A stretch of 64,000 bases of DNA from Aquilaria yunnanensis (GCA_039654915.1 CM077595.1:92917501-92981500), one strand, 5' to 3'; positions 1-11,807 are shown, counted from the stretch's first letter. Notes: generated by a model not told the origin, from the letters alone. Made by a program: numbers and translations.

Positions 1-2148
1 ATTTTAGTGGAGGTAATTAAAATTATTTTCATGTATTTTATAATGAGTGAGGCCATTACAAAAAATTCTATAAGGTCATAATGAATATTTTTCAAAAGAT
101 TATATAAAATTTACATAATTTTTCCAAAATTAATGGTGGCATTTACCATCATTCACTTATACATAGCGCCGCCCTCGTGGATATGAAAAGAAAAAAAATA
201 ATTTTTAATAGAAAAAACAGAAGAAAAGAGAAGTCACTTTCATACAGCTAATGTGGTTTTATTTTTATTCTCGTTTTATGCTTGCAAAGCTCCTTTTGCA
301 GCTGTAGGGGAGGTGGAGTTGTTCCTTGTTTTGAAGTGGAAGAGAAGGGAAAACATGTAGTACTAATTTTTTTGGGGGCTGCCCATGTGACTTGTAAGGT
401 GGTTTACGTGACACACTTAGCAAATTAGTTTTGGGGTTTATCTGTCAAAGGCCCCGCCCATTGCCCTGAAACCAAAACTGGGATTTCCAGCCAATTTCAT
501 TTGAGGGACAAGGGAAGATTCCCTCTTTAGTTTCCCATTAACATTATATTACAAATGCACACTTATTTCTCATCAATTTTTGTTTAATTAGTTGATTAGT
601 TCGTAGAATTCAATCAAATATATTACTTACTCCGTATCGCAAATGATAATCCGTTTAATTTTTTTACTGAATTTAAAAAAATTATATTTTCATTGATAGT
701 TTTTTACTTTTTAAGTAAAGAATGATAAATAATTGAAGGTTTTCAAAAAACGAATAAAGATCAAATATTGTGACATAAGTAATATTGATTACCACAGTAA
801 TCTGATTTAGTCCAAGGACTAGTGAGACAAACATGAAAGCGTGAAAGGTAAACTTGTATACACATAACCATATATTGAGAATAAACAATTATTTTCGGGA
901 GATCGGGAGTAAATACATTCAAATAGTAAAATTAAATATTAATGATATAATTAAATAAAGTTGTTAGGCCTATGATAGAATCCTAGAACAAAAATGTACG
1001 AAGAAATAATAAAAATAAATAAATAATACAGATAAAATGAACAGAAGAATTCTCCATACAAATGGCATATTCTAATAAAGTCCCCACAGCATAAATTTCG
1101 TCAAGCTATATATATGTGTCTGTCGACTATACAATTCAATATCATCTAGCTAGTTTATCATTTATTAACAAATCAAGTCCACATCGCATATATACTCTTC
1201 AAATATTGGCCACCTATTATAGTTGAACGTGTTCTTTACACCTAATGGTAGCTTTTTTGCCCTTTTCTGCTAAATTATGAACATAGTTGCTCTCGCTTGT
1301 ACGCCTGTACGTTTTAGATATCTTTAAATAAGGGGGAAAAAAAAAAGCTAAAATCTCAATTTCGCCACTAGAATATAAGAAAAGGGGCTAGGATACAATG
1401 TGTTAGGTGTATCTTATACATCCCCCACAATTTTGACTTCATAGTTAATTTAATTAAAATAAATATTAATAATAAATAATTAAAAATTCTCACTCATAAA
1501 TTTATGTTCATTAATTAAAATATCATTTTATTGTTATTTTGGGCTCCCTTTATTTTATTTTCTTATCATTAAAATGATTAGTTATAAAAAAATTAATAAT
1601 ATTGTGAAACATATGAATACACATGTTTCAAAATGATGAATATTTTTTGTCATTAAAAAATAATTCACTAAAAATTTACATCTTTTATCAACTCAAATTC
1701 CAATTTTTAATGTTGAAGAGAAATTTATTTGAAAAAAATTATTTTTGATATTAGCAATTATGGACCCAACTACTTTATTAAATCTTAACGCTTCCAAAGC
1801 AATAAGTAATGCTACAAATATCAATCATCAATAATAAAAATCTAAAAATAAAATCTAAAACTATATTTTATTTATATTAACCATTTAATGGTTTAACCAT
1901 TAACTTAGTAAAGGTAAAAAGAAATGAAAATAAAAAATTTAACCAAAGCCAAATCCACCTTAAGTATAGACAAACTAGGCAAATTAAAATGACTGAAATT
2001 TTATTTTAGAAACTAATAATATACAAAAATAACAAAAAAATTTGGGGACTAAGACAAGATATGGAAAAAGTTTAGGTATTAAGGATTTAATAATTGAATT
2101 AATAAATAAATAAATAAATAATAGAAATGACTAACTATAAATAAATAA
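1..2148. other. AT-rich intergenic DNA, no gene recognised
   Basis: The stretch is mostly A/T runs. No open frame is coding-like on either strand. The only structure I can support is a Stowaway-like element at 628-911, listed separately. Confidence 0.6.
628..911. mobile_element. Stowaway-like MITE
   Basis: The left end reads TACTCCGTATCGCAAA. The right end reads GATCGGGAGTA, an imperfect inverted copy. The interior is AT-rich and has no coding capacity. The end motif is typical of Tc1/mariner-derived MITEs in plants. The TA target site is consistent but uninformative in such DNA. Confidence 0.45.
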
Positions 2149-2374
2149 TATTTTTTACACTATTTGACTTTTTCGCTTAATTTGACTTAAATTTATTCAT
2201 ATTAGTATTTGTTTAAAAAAATTTTAAAAATATATATTTAAAAACTATATGTTTTGATTTATCATTCTTATATAAAAGTTCTTCATTTATATACTAAAAT
2301 GTTGAAAATAACAAATTATAGATTAATTATTAAAAAGTAAATAGTGCAAAAAATATGAGATGGAGGGGGTAGTA
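2149..2374. mobile_element. Stowaway-like MITE copy (left end eroded)
   Basis: The right end is GATGGAGGGGGTAGTA. The body (TTGACTTAAATTTATTC and the following AAAACTATATG stretch) matches the MITE half at 4181-4363, so both belong to one family. The expected left TACTCC terminus is not recognisable. Confidence 0.4.
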
Positions 2375-2397
2375 CATAAAAAACAACAAAAAAGTTT

Positions 2398-2820
2398 GAG
2401 TAAATTATAAAAGCCCCTTGGTGGTTTAATCTAACGTACACTTTACCCTGTATTTTCTTTATAGTGTCCGACAATAACTTATGAAACCTTAAATTAAACT
2501 ATATGATAATTATGCTATAGTAATTTCAATATTTTTGATATTTTTTTCATAGCTAATCGACATTTAAAAATACTGAAATGAATTTATAGGAAGAAAAATG
2601 TATTTACAAAAAGAAAAAAATAGTAATTTAAAATACTTATTAACTATAAAAAAAATATTAGAGAGATTAACATTATTGGAAGATGACTATTGTAAAATTT
2701 AAATTACAGTTTCAGAAATTGTTATTGGATAATATAAAAAATTATTGGATAAAATATAAGCTTTTAAAAATAAAAGGAACAAACTGCAGGTAACATGGGG
2801 ATTGAAATGAGGAAAAGTAT
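2398..2820. mobile_element. Foldback MULE-type MITE, degenerate copy
   Basis: The two halves are inverted copies of each other. The left arm begins near AAATTATAAAAGCCCC and the right arm ends near ATGGGGATTGAAATGAGG. Sequence and order (TTATAGTGTCCGACAATAAC, mirrored near 2720-2740) match the better preserved foldback at 3564-4027. Exact ends are uncertain. Confidence 0.4.
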
Positions 2821-3563
2821 AAATTTAGAGACTGAAATCCCTTTTTGTGCGGTAGAAACATAAAACAGATTGAAAACAGATAAATAATATTAAAGGCACT
2901 TAGAAACATGATTACTTTGCAGAAATTGGAACAAATTTCAAAAAGATTTGATTGCGTTCAGAGAAAAAGAAAAAAAAAAAAAAGTAACTGTTCATGAACT
3001 ATGCTTTGCACTGTTTATAAACAATAACATTCCACGCCTTTTAAAAGTAATTAGTCATATATTATTTAGTTAGACCCCGTATTTAGGGACAAGATCTTTC
3101 AAAACCTGTTTTTTCATTCACATAATTTGAACTTGAAGCCTTACTTAAAGGATGAGAAAGCCTCTAATCGCTCAACTCATAGGTATTTGGTGTCTAGAAG
3201 TTCTTTTTTGTTTTTTTTTTTGGATTTATTATAAGTGGCCAAAAATTACAAACCTAAACTCGATCTGCACACCTTCAATGGTTAGTCTCAAGGCAACATT
3301 ATTGAGAATGCACGGACATCACTCAAATCATTAGGTTTGACAACTCCATAATAAAAGTCACCATAATTTTCATGGAGAACAGAAATGAGACCGCCCGGGC
3401 AGGGAAAAAATTTGTCAAAGTAGAGGAAAACTCAAAAGATAATTGGCCAGAAAGGGTCTAAAGATCAGTCCAGGCCGAAAACGTAACTTCAATTGGGAGA
3501 AACTTTTGAGAGAGAGAGAGAGAGATGAAGGAGAGACACGTAGAGCGAGAGAGTTTTTGCAAA

Positions 3564-4027
3564 GGGAAAGTTATAATTACCCCCAAGGTTTACCCTAATC
3601 TACAGTTTTTTCCCTTTATTTTTGAAAACCTATATTTTACCTTTTAATTTTTTTATATTGTCCAATAACAACTTTTGAAACTATAATTTAAATTGTATGA
3701 TAGTCATTTTTCAGTAATGTCGGCCTCCATAATATTTTTTTATAGTTAATAGATATTTTAAATTATCATTTTTTTCTTTCTGTAAATGCACTTTTTTTTC
3801 TTGTAAATGTTTATTAACATTTTTTAAAGGTTGGTTAATTATGAAAAAAAATATTAAAAAAATCTTCAAATTACTGGAATATGATTATCAAACAGTTTAG
3901 TTTAGGGTTTCAAAAGTTGTTGTTAGACACTATAAAGGAAGTAAAGAATAAAGTCTAGGTTTTTTAAAATAAAGGGGTCAAAGTATAGGTTAGATGAAAC
4001 CATATGGGGGGATTTTGTAAGTTACCC
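3564..4027. mobile_element. Foldback MITE with MULE-like ends
   Basis: This is a near-palindrome of about 464 bp. Inward from the left it reads GGGAAAGTTATAATTACCCC. Inward from the right, on the minus strand, it reads GGGTAACTTACAAAATCCCC, and both arms continue with matching ~200-bp halves (for example ACAACTTTTGAAAC in both). The flanking 9-mers TTTTGCAAA and TTTTTTAAA agree at 7 of 9 positions, compatible with an old 9-bp MULE-type TSD. There is no coding capacity. Confidence 0.5.
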
Positions 4028-4180
4028 TTTTTTAAACTTAAACATATTTAGAGAACAATAAAAAACTATAAGATACATATCAAATAGAATAATAAGAATA
4101 CGTCTAGGAACAGGAACAACAGGAGAGTAGAAGGAAACAAGAAGATGTATCTTCTACGTCAAGAACATGAAAAAATATAC

Positions 4181-4363
4181 TATTCCTTCCGTCCAAGATT
4201 CTTTGATACGTTTCACTTTCTTGACTGAAGTTCAACTTGAATTTATTCATATTATTATTTACTAGAATTTTTTTTAAAAAAAATTGTATCTAGAAACTAT
4301 AAGTCTTTCTTTGTCATTTATATATAAAAGTTTATCATTTATATACTAAAATAATAAAAAAAA
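4181..4363. mobile_element. Left half of a Stowaway-like MITE split by a retrotransposon
   Basis: It begins TACTATTCCTTCCGTCC and shares its body with the copy at 2149-2374. It stops where homology to the retrotransposon cargo begins. The probable right terminus (GATGAAGGGAGTATA) lies at about 5763-5777, just after the LTR relic, so the retroelement appears to have landed inside this MITE. Confidence 0.45.
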
Positions 4364-4492
4364 ATAAGATTCATTAAGAATGGCTTGCGTAAGGAATCTC
4401 TGGAAGATATCCGAGAGGTTCTTGAAGCGCATTCTTGCGAAATAGTGCAATTTGAGGTTGTTGGATTATGGATAATTCTCCAAAAATCTTAG
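4364..4492 (+). pseudogene. Fragment of the 187-codon retrotransposon cargo gene
   Basis: The frame ATA AGA TTC ATT AAG ... CAA AAA TCT TAG reproduces residues of about 116-156 of the minus-strand protein at 14687-15250, with only a few substitutions (one Gly becomes Glu, Phe becomes Leu). The frame then runs into a stop. No N-terminal half is present. The piece precedes an LTR end in the same orientation (5746), the same order seen in the full element. It therefore marks a second, internally deleted member of that family. Confidence 0.7.
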
Positions 4493-5746
4493 ACAAATGA
4501 TTTCAAAAATAACAAAAAAATAAATAAATAAAATAATTGAATTTCTCTTAAATATTTTAGACTTATTAATTAGATATATTTTCAGAGATATAAATTAAAA
4601 TTAAAAAAAAAGAAGAAAACCTCCGCTTTATTTATTGTTATTTAATTTTTCTTTATTTTATGGTTAAACTCATTTCATTTAAAGAAATTAGCCATAAAAA
4701 TATATATATATGTAAAATAAATCTGAACCATGTTGTTAAGTCAAATTTTTTTTTTAATTCATGGTATATTGGCTGGAAACTGTCTCGTGCCCGCTTTTGA
4801 GCTGCTTCACCTGGTGAAGAGGGTCTGGCTGAGTAACAACGCCCCGTACCATGATCAAAGATTTTTATTTTTTTTAAACCCTTTGATTCCTTTAAATTAA
4901 CTTCTTATTAAATAAAAATTAATTATTTTTTTAATTCTTTTATAAATTGAGTAATTCTTTAAATAATAAATATCCTTCATTAAACAAGAAAAATCAGATA
5001 AGAAAAATAAAAGAAAGATAAAAGAAAAAAAAAGAAAAAAAAAAGAAAAGAAAGAAAGAAAAGAATAAGAAAGAAGAAAAAAAAGAAATTAAAAGAAAAT
5101 TAAAAAAGAAAAAAAAAAGAAAGAAAGTAAAAAAAGAAGTAAAAATATGAAAATAAATTTTTAGTTAGATTTAAAAATCATTCATAAACAAAAAGAATTA
5201 CCATTTAAAAATTAATTCCATAATAATAAGAATTAAATAATTATAATAAATTAAATCAATTTCCATATCCGGATGATCCGGCAGGATCTACGGTTTGGAA
5301 AATATCAAACTTTTTTTAAATAAATAAATTAAATAAAGAAATAAAAATCCATATTTTTACAATATGGATAAAATTGTTTAAAATTTCACCAAATTCCGTG
5401 TCCAAATGACTCGGCAGAGTCCATGGTTCGGAATCAAAATCTTCCGTGTCCAAATGACTCGGCAGAGTCCATGGTTCGGAAGTATCAAATTTTATCCAAA
5501 TAAATTACCAAAATCCACATTTTCGACTAATTCAGTTAAAATATCTAAATTAACTGAAAAGTTTTAAAAGCAAAGTAAAACAAAATTAAAATCAACTAAG
5601 GTGCCAATTTTTGGGCGTTTTAACAAAGTTGTTTTAACGTAACCGTACTCCCGAACCCCCGAACTCTCGCAGACCATATTTTAGGTGACCAATCGACCTA
5701 GGTGAAACCGATTGGTGGCGACTCCAGAAAACCCGACGTTGCCACA
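4493..5746 (+). mobile_element. Truncated relative of the 14.4-kb LTR retrotransposon (3' end)
   Basis: From about 4990 to 5746 the sequence is the reverse complement of the outer part of the LTRs at 9314 and 21204. It has the A/G-rich tract, the ATCCGGATGATCCGGCAGGATC module, the doubled CATGGTTCGGA module, and the terminus CCCGACGTTGCCACA at 5746. The PPT-side LTR end is not recognisable and most of the interior is missing. A GC-richer patch at 4775-4860 has no match in the other LTRs. The left boundary within 4493-4990 is unclear. Confidence 0.6.
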
Positions 5747-5777
5747 GATACTAAAAACTTAAGATGAAGGGAGTATA

Positions 5778-6425
5778 TACTTGGCGTAGTGTATATATGG
5801 AGGAACAAAAAAGCAAAAAGGAACAAAAAGATGTATCCTGTAGATCCTATTATACCCTATAGCTACTCAAAACTATGACCTTTTATCTATAAATTGAATT
5901 CAGTTTCCAAATATAACTCAACCTTTTAGATTTAAACCTAACTGGCCATTCAGTAACCACCCAAAGCAGTGCCTTAAAAGAGGTTTTCAGCTCAAAGTTT
6001 TAATTCTATTAATTTTGATCAGTTCATGAAGTTTAATGATACAGTAGCAGTTACATTCCAAAATAAAAGAAATTTTTTTTGTTTATTGCCCAAACGACAC
6101 AACGCAAAGACTTGCTCAATCACCGGTGATTATCGCTGTTGTACGTGGGAACTCAGGATCCAGTTGGGTATGCAAATGAAAATTCAGACAATATATGGAA
6201 AACAAACCGAATATTAGTTTACGAGCTAAAATTATATTAGTAATCTTTGTATACATCTTGCTAATGTCGTGCGTCACTTCTGAAAAATTTATGAATTGTA
6301 GATTTGTCTGTGACACAGGATAGCTACTTACCTTTTTACTGTGAGTGTTGGACAAAGTTGTGTGGGGACATATTGGCTAGTGCGCTTTTAGGGGAGAGGG
6401 TTATGTGATCTGGGGTTTTAATATC
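5778..6425. other. Intergenic DNA, nothing recognised
   Basis: Short open frames at 6026-6217 (+) and 6116-6355 (-) overlap antisense to each other. They have no recognisable motif or composition bias, so I do not call genes. Confidence 0.5.
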
Positions 6426-7485
6426 CGCAGTCCCTTTCTACATTTTTCGTATTGTCCTTTTTATTTGTTTCTTGTTTTTTCCTTACATTATTTTTTTCAA
6501 TTTTTTCCTATTTTCCTTGCACTCCTGCTAGAGACAAACCTCCAATTTCATTTTTCTGTTTTGTTCCCAGTTTTTTTTTCCTTCTTTTTCACACTTTTTT
6601 TGTTCTCTTTTTCAATTTTTCTTGCACCTTATTGTTGTTTATTTTCTTTTTTCAGTTTCATTTTTTTATTTTCATTTTCTTGTCTTTCCATATTTTTATA
6701 TTATTTTCAGTTTTATTTTTATTTATTTTTTATAAATATTTTTTTAATTCCTATATGTTCTTTTATTTTAGTTCCTATATGTTTTTTATACACTATTTTT
6801 CAATAAATTTATTCTTTTTCAGTTTCTATATGTTCTTTTATGCATTATTGTTTTTTATTTTATAAATATGTGTTCTTTTATGAATTGTTATTTGAAATTT
6901 TTTAATTACTATATCTTCTTTTTTTTTTTGTTCTTTTCTTATTTATTACTATTTGTTCTTTTTTATTTTTGAGTTCCTATGTGTTCTTTTATTTCTTGAT
7001 ACTTGTTCTTTTTCTTAAACTACATTTTCTTTGCTCATAACTAAAATAAAAAATTAAATTAGAAAAATAAAAGATAAAACTCAAAATATAGAGTAAAGAA
7101 CAAAAATAAAAAATAATACACAAAATAGAAAGAAAAAATGGAAAAAATTGATAAAAGAGAAAAAATGGAAAAAGTAGATAAAAGAATAAATAAAATTGAT
7201 AGAAAAATAGATAGGAAACTATTTGTTCTTTTATCAGTATATATTTTTTCTTTTAAAGAAGCTATCTATTCTTTTAAAACTATCTATTTGTTCTTTTAAA
7301 CTGAAGACAATACAAAAAAAAAAATGAAGTAAAGAAGGAATACAGAAAAAAAAAACAAAAAAAAAAGCAAAGAAATAGACAAAAAATGAAGTAAACAATA
7401 GGACAGGAAAAAGGAAAAAAAAAAACATAAAGCATACAAAAAACGAAGTGAAGTAGAAAAAAAAAAAAAAAGCAAACAAAACAAA
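6426..7485. repeat. Polypyrimidine block followed by polypurine block
   Basis: On the + strand about 6430-7020 is almost pure T with C (TTTTTCTTTTC runs and recurring TGTTCTTTTAT). About 7040-7480 is A with G (AAAAGAAAA, ATAGAAAAAT). The switch point near 7030 makes the region crudely self-complementary. The long Phe/Ser/Leu-rich open frames here are a by-product of the T-rich composition, not genes. Confidence 0.6.
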
Positions 7486-9313
7486 CGTGTGTATCCTGAA
7501 TCGAACCCATGCCCCCAAAAATTCCATAAATACTAAGGTGTGTCACGGCGCATGCACACTCATACAGTTTCATACGCACACAAGTGCAGGACAAATTTTA
7601 TATCTATAGTTTAGGGACGAAACTTAGATTTTAGCCTAAATAAATAAGATTCGTGCCAAAACTGAAGAGATAATACCAAGTTGGGAAGGGACTCTTTGAT
7701 TGGCCACAATTAGGTCAATTAAGTACAAAAGGACGGGCGTATAAGTCAGCATAAGAGGCGTATCCCTTCTGCTAGTATCCCACAACAGTTAGGTGGCAAT
7801 CTTTTCTATACAATTGAAGATAATCCTCTCTCTTATCTCCTAACCCAAGTTGAGACTTGATTTTGGATATCTAATTTCAACATCAACAGTTTTTTCTAGT
7901 TAATTATTTAATGGTCGTTCAATTCTATTTTTTTAAAAATCAAATATTGATGGAGAAATGAAAATATCCACTTTGACAGATGTCTGCTACAGACAGAATT
8001 CCAACATCATTTGACATCCTAGTCTTTAATTATAGGTTAACAATGTCTACATTAGAGTGCTTGACATTGGGTTGATGGTGTTTATTTTTTGTGTCTAGGT
8101 ATCTGCTTTTGGTATTTGAATGTCTATATATCGTTTTCAAGTGGTATAGATAAGATAGTTTGATTATTCAAATTTTACATTTTTGAGATGATCATGTCAC
8201 TTTTAAGGATATATAAGTGGCAAATTGTGTAATAGTTTTTTATGATTTTCCTATTTTGTTGGTATCCAAATCGATTAGCATTTTGAGTATATGTTTCAGG
8301 CTTGCACACTATCCAAGAGTCTGATTTTGGTGTTTAAGTGTTCAATAATAGTGGTTGAATGTCTAATATGGTAGGTTTAATGTTTAACTTTGGTAAAAGA
8401 ATGTCTGAAATTAAATTCTAGTTGTTCAATTCTACAAATAACTAATATATAAACTTATAACAATATTAGTATCTACAATTAATATGAGATATGTTGAAAA
8501 TGGTACTAAATTCTCAATTGCAAGTCTAATCAATAAAACTCTCCATCATTGGAAAAATTAACATACGTCAAATTGATACTAGTTTTGCAAACTTGTTTTG
8601 CACTTTTGTGGCGGTCTTCCTCATCGACTAGATAAGAAATATATTTTATGTTAAAAAATTGATATTAGTTGATTTATATTTATTACAAATAAGAAAAAAA
8701 ATCTTTGAGAAAAATGATATGATTATCTCTTATTGATTTAAAAAAGTAAAGGTCAAAAGAGAACTGTTGGATTGGAAATTAATTACTCATTTTAATATTT
8801 TATTTATTTATTTATTTAACATAGGAGGAGGACCCAAGAAAAGCAAATGATTGACCCTTGAACATTTTAATAACAATAGATATGTAAAGACATTGCTTGT
8901 TTAATTTACTTTTTTATTTATATCCTAAATAGCTATACCATATACCCGATCTATGCCATGCACTCATATTTTTGCAGTATTTATAAAACTATCATCGCAT
9001 CTTGAGCAACACATTTTCCGAAATGAACACTACTATATTGAACAACATCTTCCTGAAGAAAGAACACCACATAATATTAAGCTGAACATTAATTTACATT
9101 TAGATATTTTCAAACTGTAAACGTGCTATCATTGTCAAATTATCATATTATAGAACAACACATCTTACTAAATAAATAATATATTAACATCACATTTGTA
9201 TGAATAGAAATTACTGAATGAGACATTATTTATAAAAAAGTAAGAAGTGGTGTAATATATTATTCCGTTCAGTAAGAAGTGATATTTTCATTTTTCAAAA
9301 CCAAAAACACCCT
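7486..9313. other. AT-rich flank with a box-B-like motif; no gene
   Basis: On the minus strand near 7495-7512 the sequence GGGTTCGATTCAGG resembles an RNA polymerase III box B. It is followed on that strand by a T/A tail, but I see no convincing box A, so a SINE is only possible. About 7970-8430 contains loosely repeated ATGTCTA-type motifs. About 9124-9215 is repeated on the other side of the retrotransposon (23725-23810). Confidence 0.4.
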
Positions 9314-9586
9314 TGTGGCAACGTCGGGTTTTCGGGAGTCGCCACCAATCAGTTTACCTAGGTCGATTGGTCACCTTAAATATTGGTCTACGAGAGTTCG
9401 GGGGTTCGGGAATACGGTTACGTTAAAACAACTTTGTTAAAACGCCCAAAAATTGGCACCTTAGTTGATTTTAATTTTGTTTCGCTTTGCTTTTAAATAA
9501 ATTTCAGTTAATTTTCAATCTAGAATTTTTAACTGAATTAATCGGATGTGGATTTTTGGTAATTAATTTGTATAGAATTTTATACT

Positions 9587-9678
9587 TCCGAACCATGGAC
9601 TCTGCCGAGTCATTTGGACACGGAAGATTTTTATTCCGAACCATGGACTCTGCCGAGTCATTTGGACACGGAATTTGG
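9587..9678. repeat. Tandemly doubled LTR module with a GACTC/GAGTC stem
   Basis: Two direct copies of a ~40-nt unit (CCGAACCATGGACTCTGCC, then GAGTCATTTGGACACGGAA) are separated by a short AT spacer. Each contains the inverted pair GACTC-TGCC-GAGTC. A related unit, GATCCTG then GGATCATCCGG, lies at about 9769-9793. The same arrangement occurs in the LTRs at 21478-21567 and, inverted, at about 5263-5480. Confidence 0.65.
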
Positions 9679-10439
9679 TGAAAATTTTAATCCATATCGT
9701 AAAAATATGGATTTTTATCTTTTTATTTAATTTATTTAATTAAAAGGGAGATATTTTTTTTAAACCGCAGATCCTGACGGATCATCCGGATATGTAAGTT
9801 GATTTAATTTATAGTTAATTATTTAATTCTTATTTTTATGGAATTAATTATTAGTTTAATTACTAATTCGTAATTCTTTTTGTTATAGAATTTTTAGATT
9901 CATTAATAATCTAAAAATTTTTATTTTCTATATTTTTCTTTCTTTTCTTTCTTTTCCTTCTTATCTTTCTTATCTTATCTTATCTTTCTTATCTTTATTA
10001 TCTTTTTCTTATCTTTCTTATCTTTTTCTTATCTTGTTTTAATTTTCTTTTTGTTTTCTTGTTTAATGAAAAATATTTATTATTTTAGTGGATTTAAAAG
10101 TTATATTTTAAATAAATCAGTAAAATATAAAGTCTTAATTTTCATGTATTTTTTTAAACAGGTTTTATTTTTATTTTTTTATTATTTTTACTGGATAAAA
10201 ATAACTATTAAAATTAATTTTAACTTTTTGTTATCTTTAAAGAATTAAAAACATGTATATAAAAATAAAAATAATTGGATTTTTTTAAAAATAATTTTTA
10301 TTAGCCTTAATAATTAATTACAAAATAATCTTCTTTTAATTTTCATTTATTTATTAATTAGTAAAGGGTAAAGGTGAATTAAATAAAAAAATTATATAAA
10401 GAAAAAAAATTAATAATAATAAAGTGGGGCTTTTTGGCC

Positions 10440-10860
10440 ATCCACTTTAAAAATAATAATAAATGTTAGCAAAGTTAATTAAATTAATTGTTAAACAACA
10501 ATAATAAAAATTTAGTCAAGTTAATTAAATTAATTAATTAACAACAATAACAAAAAGTTAGCCAAGTTAATTAAATTAATTAATTAACAACAATAATAAA
10601 AAGTTAGCCAAGTTAATTAAATTAATTAATTAACAACAATAATAAAAAGTTAGCCAAATTAATTAATTAATTAATTATCAACAATAAAAGTTAGCCAAGT
10701 TAATTAATTAATTAACAAAAATAATAAAAAGTTAGACAAGTTAATTAAATTAATTAACAACAATAATAAAAAGTTAGCCAAGTTAATTAAATTAATTAAT
10801 TAACAACAATAATAAAAAGTTAATTAATTGTTAACAAAAATTATAAAAGTTAGTAATAAT
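10440..10860. repeat. AT-rich minisatellite in the 3' LTR
   Basis: About nine copies of a ~47-bp unit contain AAGTTAGCCAAGTTAATTAA followed by ATTAATTAACAACAATAAT, with length variants. The same array, with the same variants in the same order, is at 22380-22755 in the 5' LTR. Confidence 0.75.
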
Positions 10861-11289
10861 GCAAAAATTAAAAGGTTAGTAACAATAATAGTATTAAAAG
10901 TTAGTTGTTAGTAAGTTAATAACAACAATAAAAAAAGGGGTTAGTAATAAACAAATAATAAACAAACAAGTAAAAATCAAAAGGGTTAGTAATTAATTCT
11001 GCAAGAATAAAATACAAAGTTAGTGACCAAAGTGAAAGAAATTGAAAAGATGAAGGATTAAATGAGAGTTGTACCCTTGATTTTAAATTCTGAATTCTGA
11101 GAAATGGAAACAGAGGGCGCGCGGGGGGGGGGAAGAAGATGGCTTAATCGTCAAAATGAAAAGTTTTGAGATTTTCTGAGGAAAGGAAGGAGAGCTAGGG
11201 ACTAAGGCTGTAATTTTTTCTATTTTAAAAAACGGAGCTCTAAGCTTTTCTTTCTATTTTTCTCTGTGTTCAGCACAAAATTTGGGGGG

Positions 11290-11299
11290 CTATTTATAG
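11290..11299 (-). promoter_or_regulatory. TATA box in the 3' LTR
   Basis: On the minus strand CTATAAATAG is followed by the C-rich/pyrimidine patch expected near a start site. In this LTR copy it would direct transcription outward, towards lower coordinates. Confidence 0.5.
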
Positions 11300-11807
11300 A
11301 GGAAGTTTAGCTGAACTGTTGATGGATAAATTAATAAAAAATTTCAAACTTATCTCTTAAATTGGTAAAATGACAATTTTAGTCCTTTACGTCTCTCAGC
11401 CTCAGGATAAGTTCCTGAAGCTTCTGATTTTGACAATTTTGTCGTTTTCTGTCAATTTGAGCCAAAAACGTCGGCAGGCTCAAAATTTTATGTGACAAAC
11501 TACCAAATGCTCCTGGAACTTTTAGAATTTGTCAATTTTTTCCGAAACTTCTCAATTTTGTCATTTTTACCTCAAACTTTTAATTTTTTGTCATTTTTTT
11601 CATGAAATTTTATTTTATTTCAAACATACACATATTCACACATATATCATTTTAAATCAAATTTTCACAAAATAAAAATATATTTTAAACTAATTAAATT
11701 TTTTTTAATAATAATAGTAATATATTTTTTTTTTTTTTAAATTAATTTTTTTTAATAAAATTTTTTTTCAAAATTTTAAAACATCCGGACGAAATTGGGT
11801 GTCAACA

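Larger units (their letters stand above)
9314..11807 (-). repeat. 3' LTR of the retrotransposon
   Basis: It is about 2.5 kb, with termini TGTTGACACCC (at 11807, minus strand) and TTGCCACA (at 9314). It contains the doubled GACTCTGCCGAGTC module (about 9587-9678), a CTTT/CTTAT tract (about 9935-10045), a tandem minisatellite and a TATA box. From about 10045 to 11807 it is nearly identical to the other LTR. From 9314 to about 9935 it differs at many positions. Confidence 0.9.

Noticed and set aside
6405..6865. Two overlapping + strand frames of 133 and 137 codons rich in Phe, Ser and Leu
   Set aside because: They are the T/C run read in two frames; both frames are open because stop codons are rare in such DNA, and there are no domain features.
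7234..7594. Three overlapping minus-strand Phe-rich frames
   Set aside because: These are the reverse reading of the A/G run, with the same compositional artefact.
7490..7600. Possible tRNA gene or SINE at a GGGTTCGATTC motif
   Set aside because: No acceptor stem, anticodon arm or box A at the right distance could be found by eye, so it is noted only as a motif.
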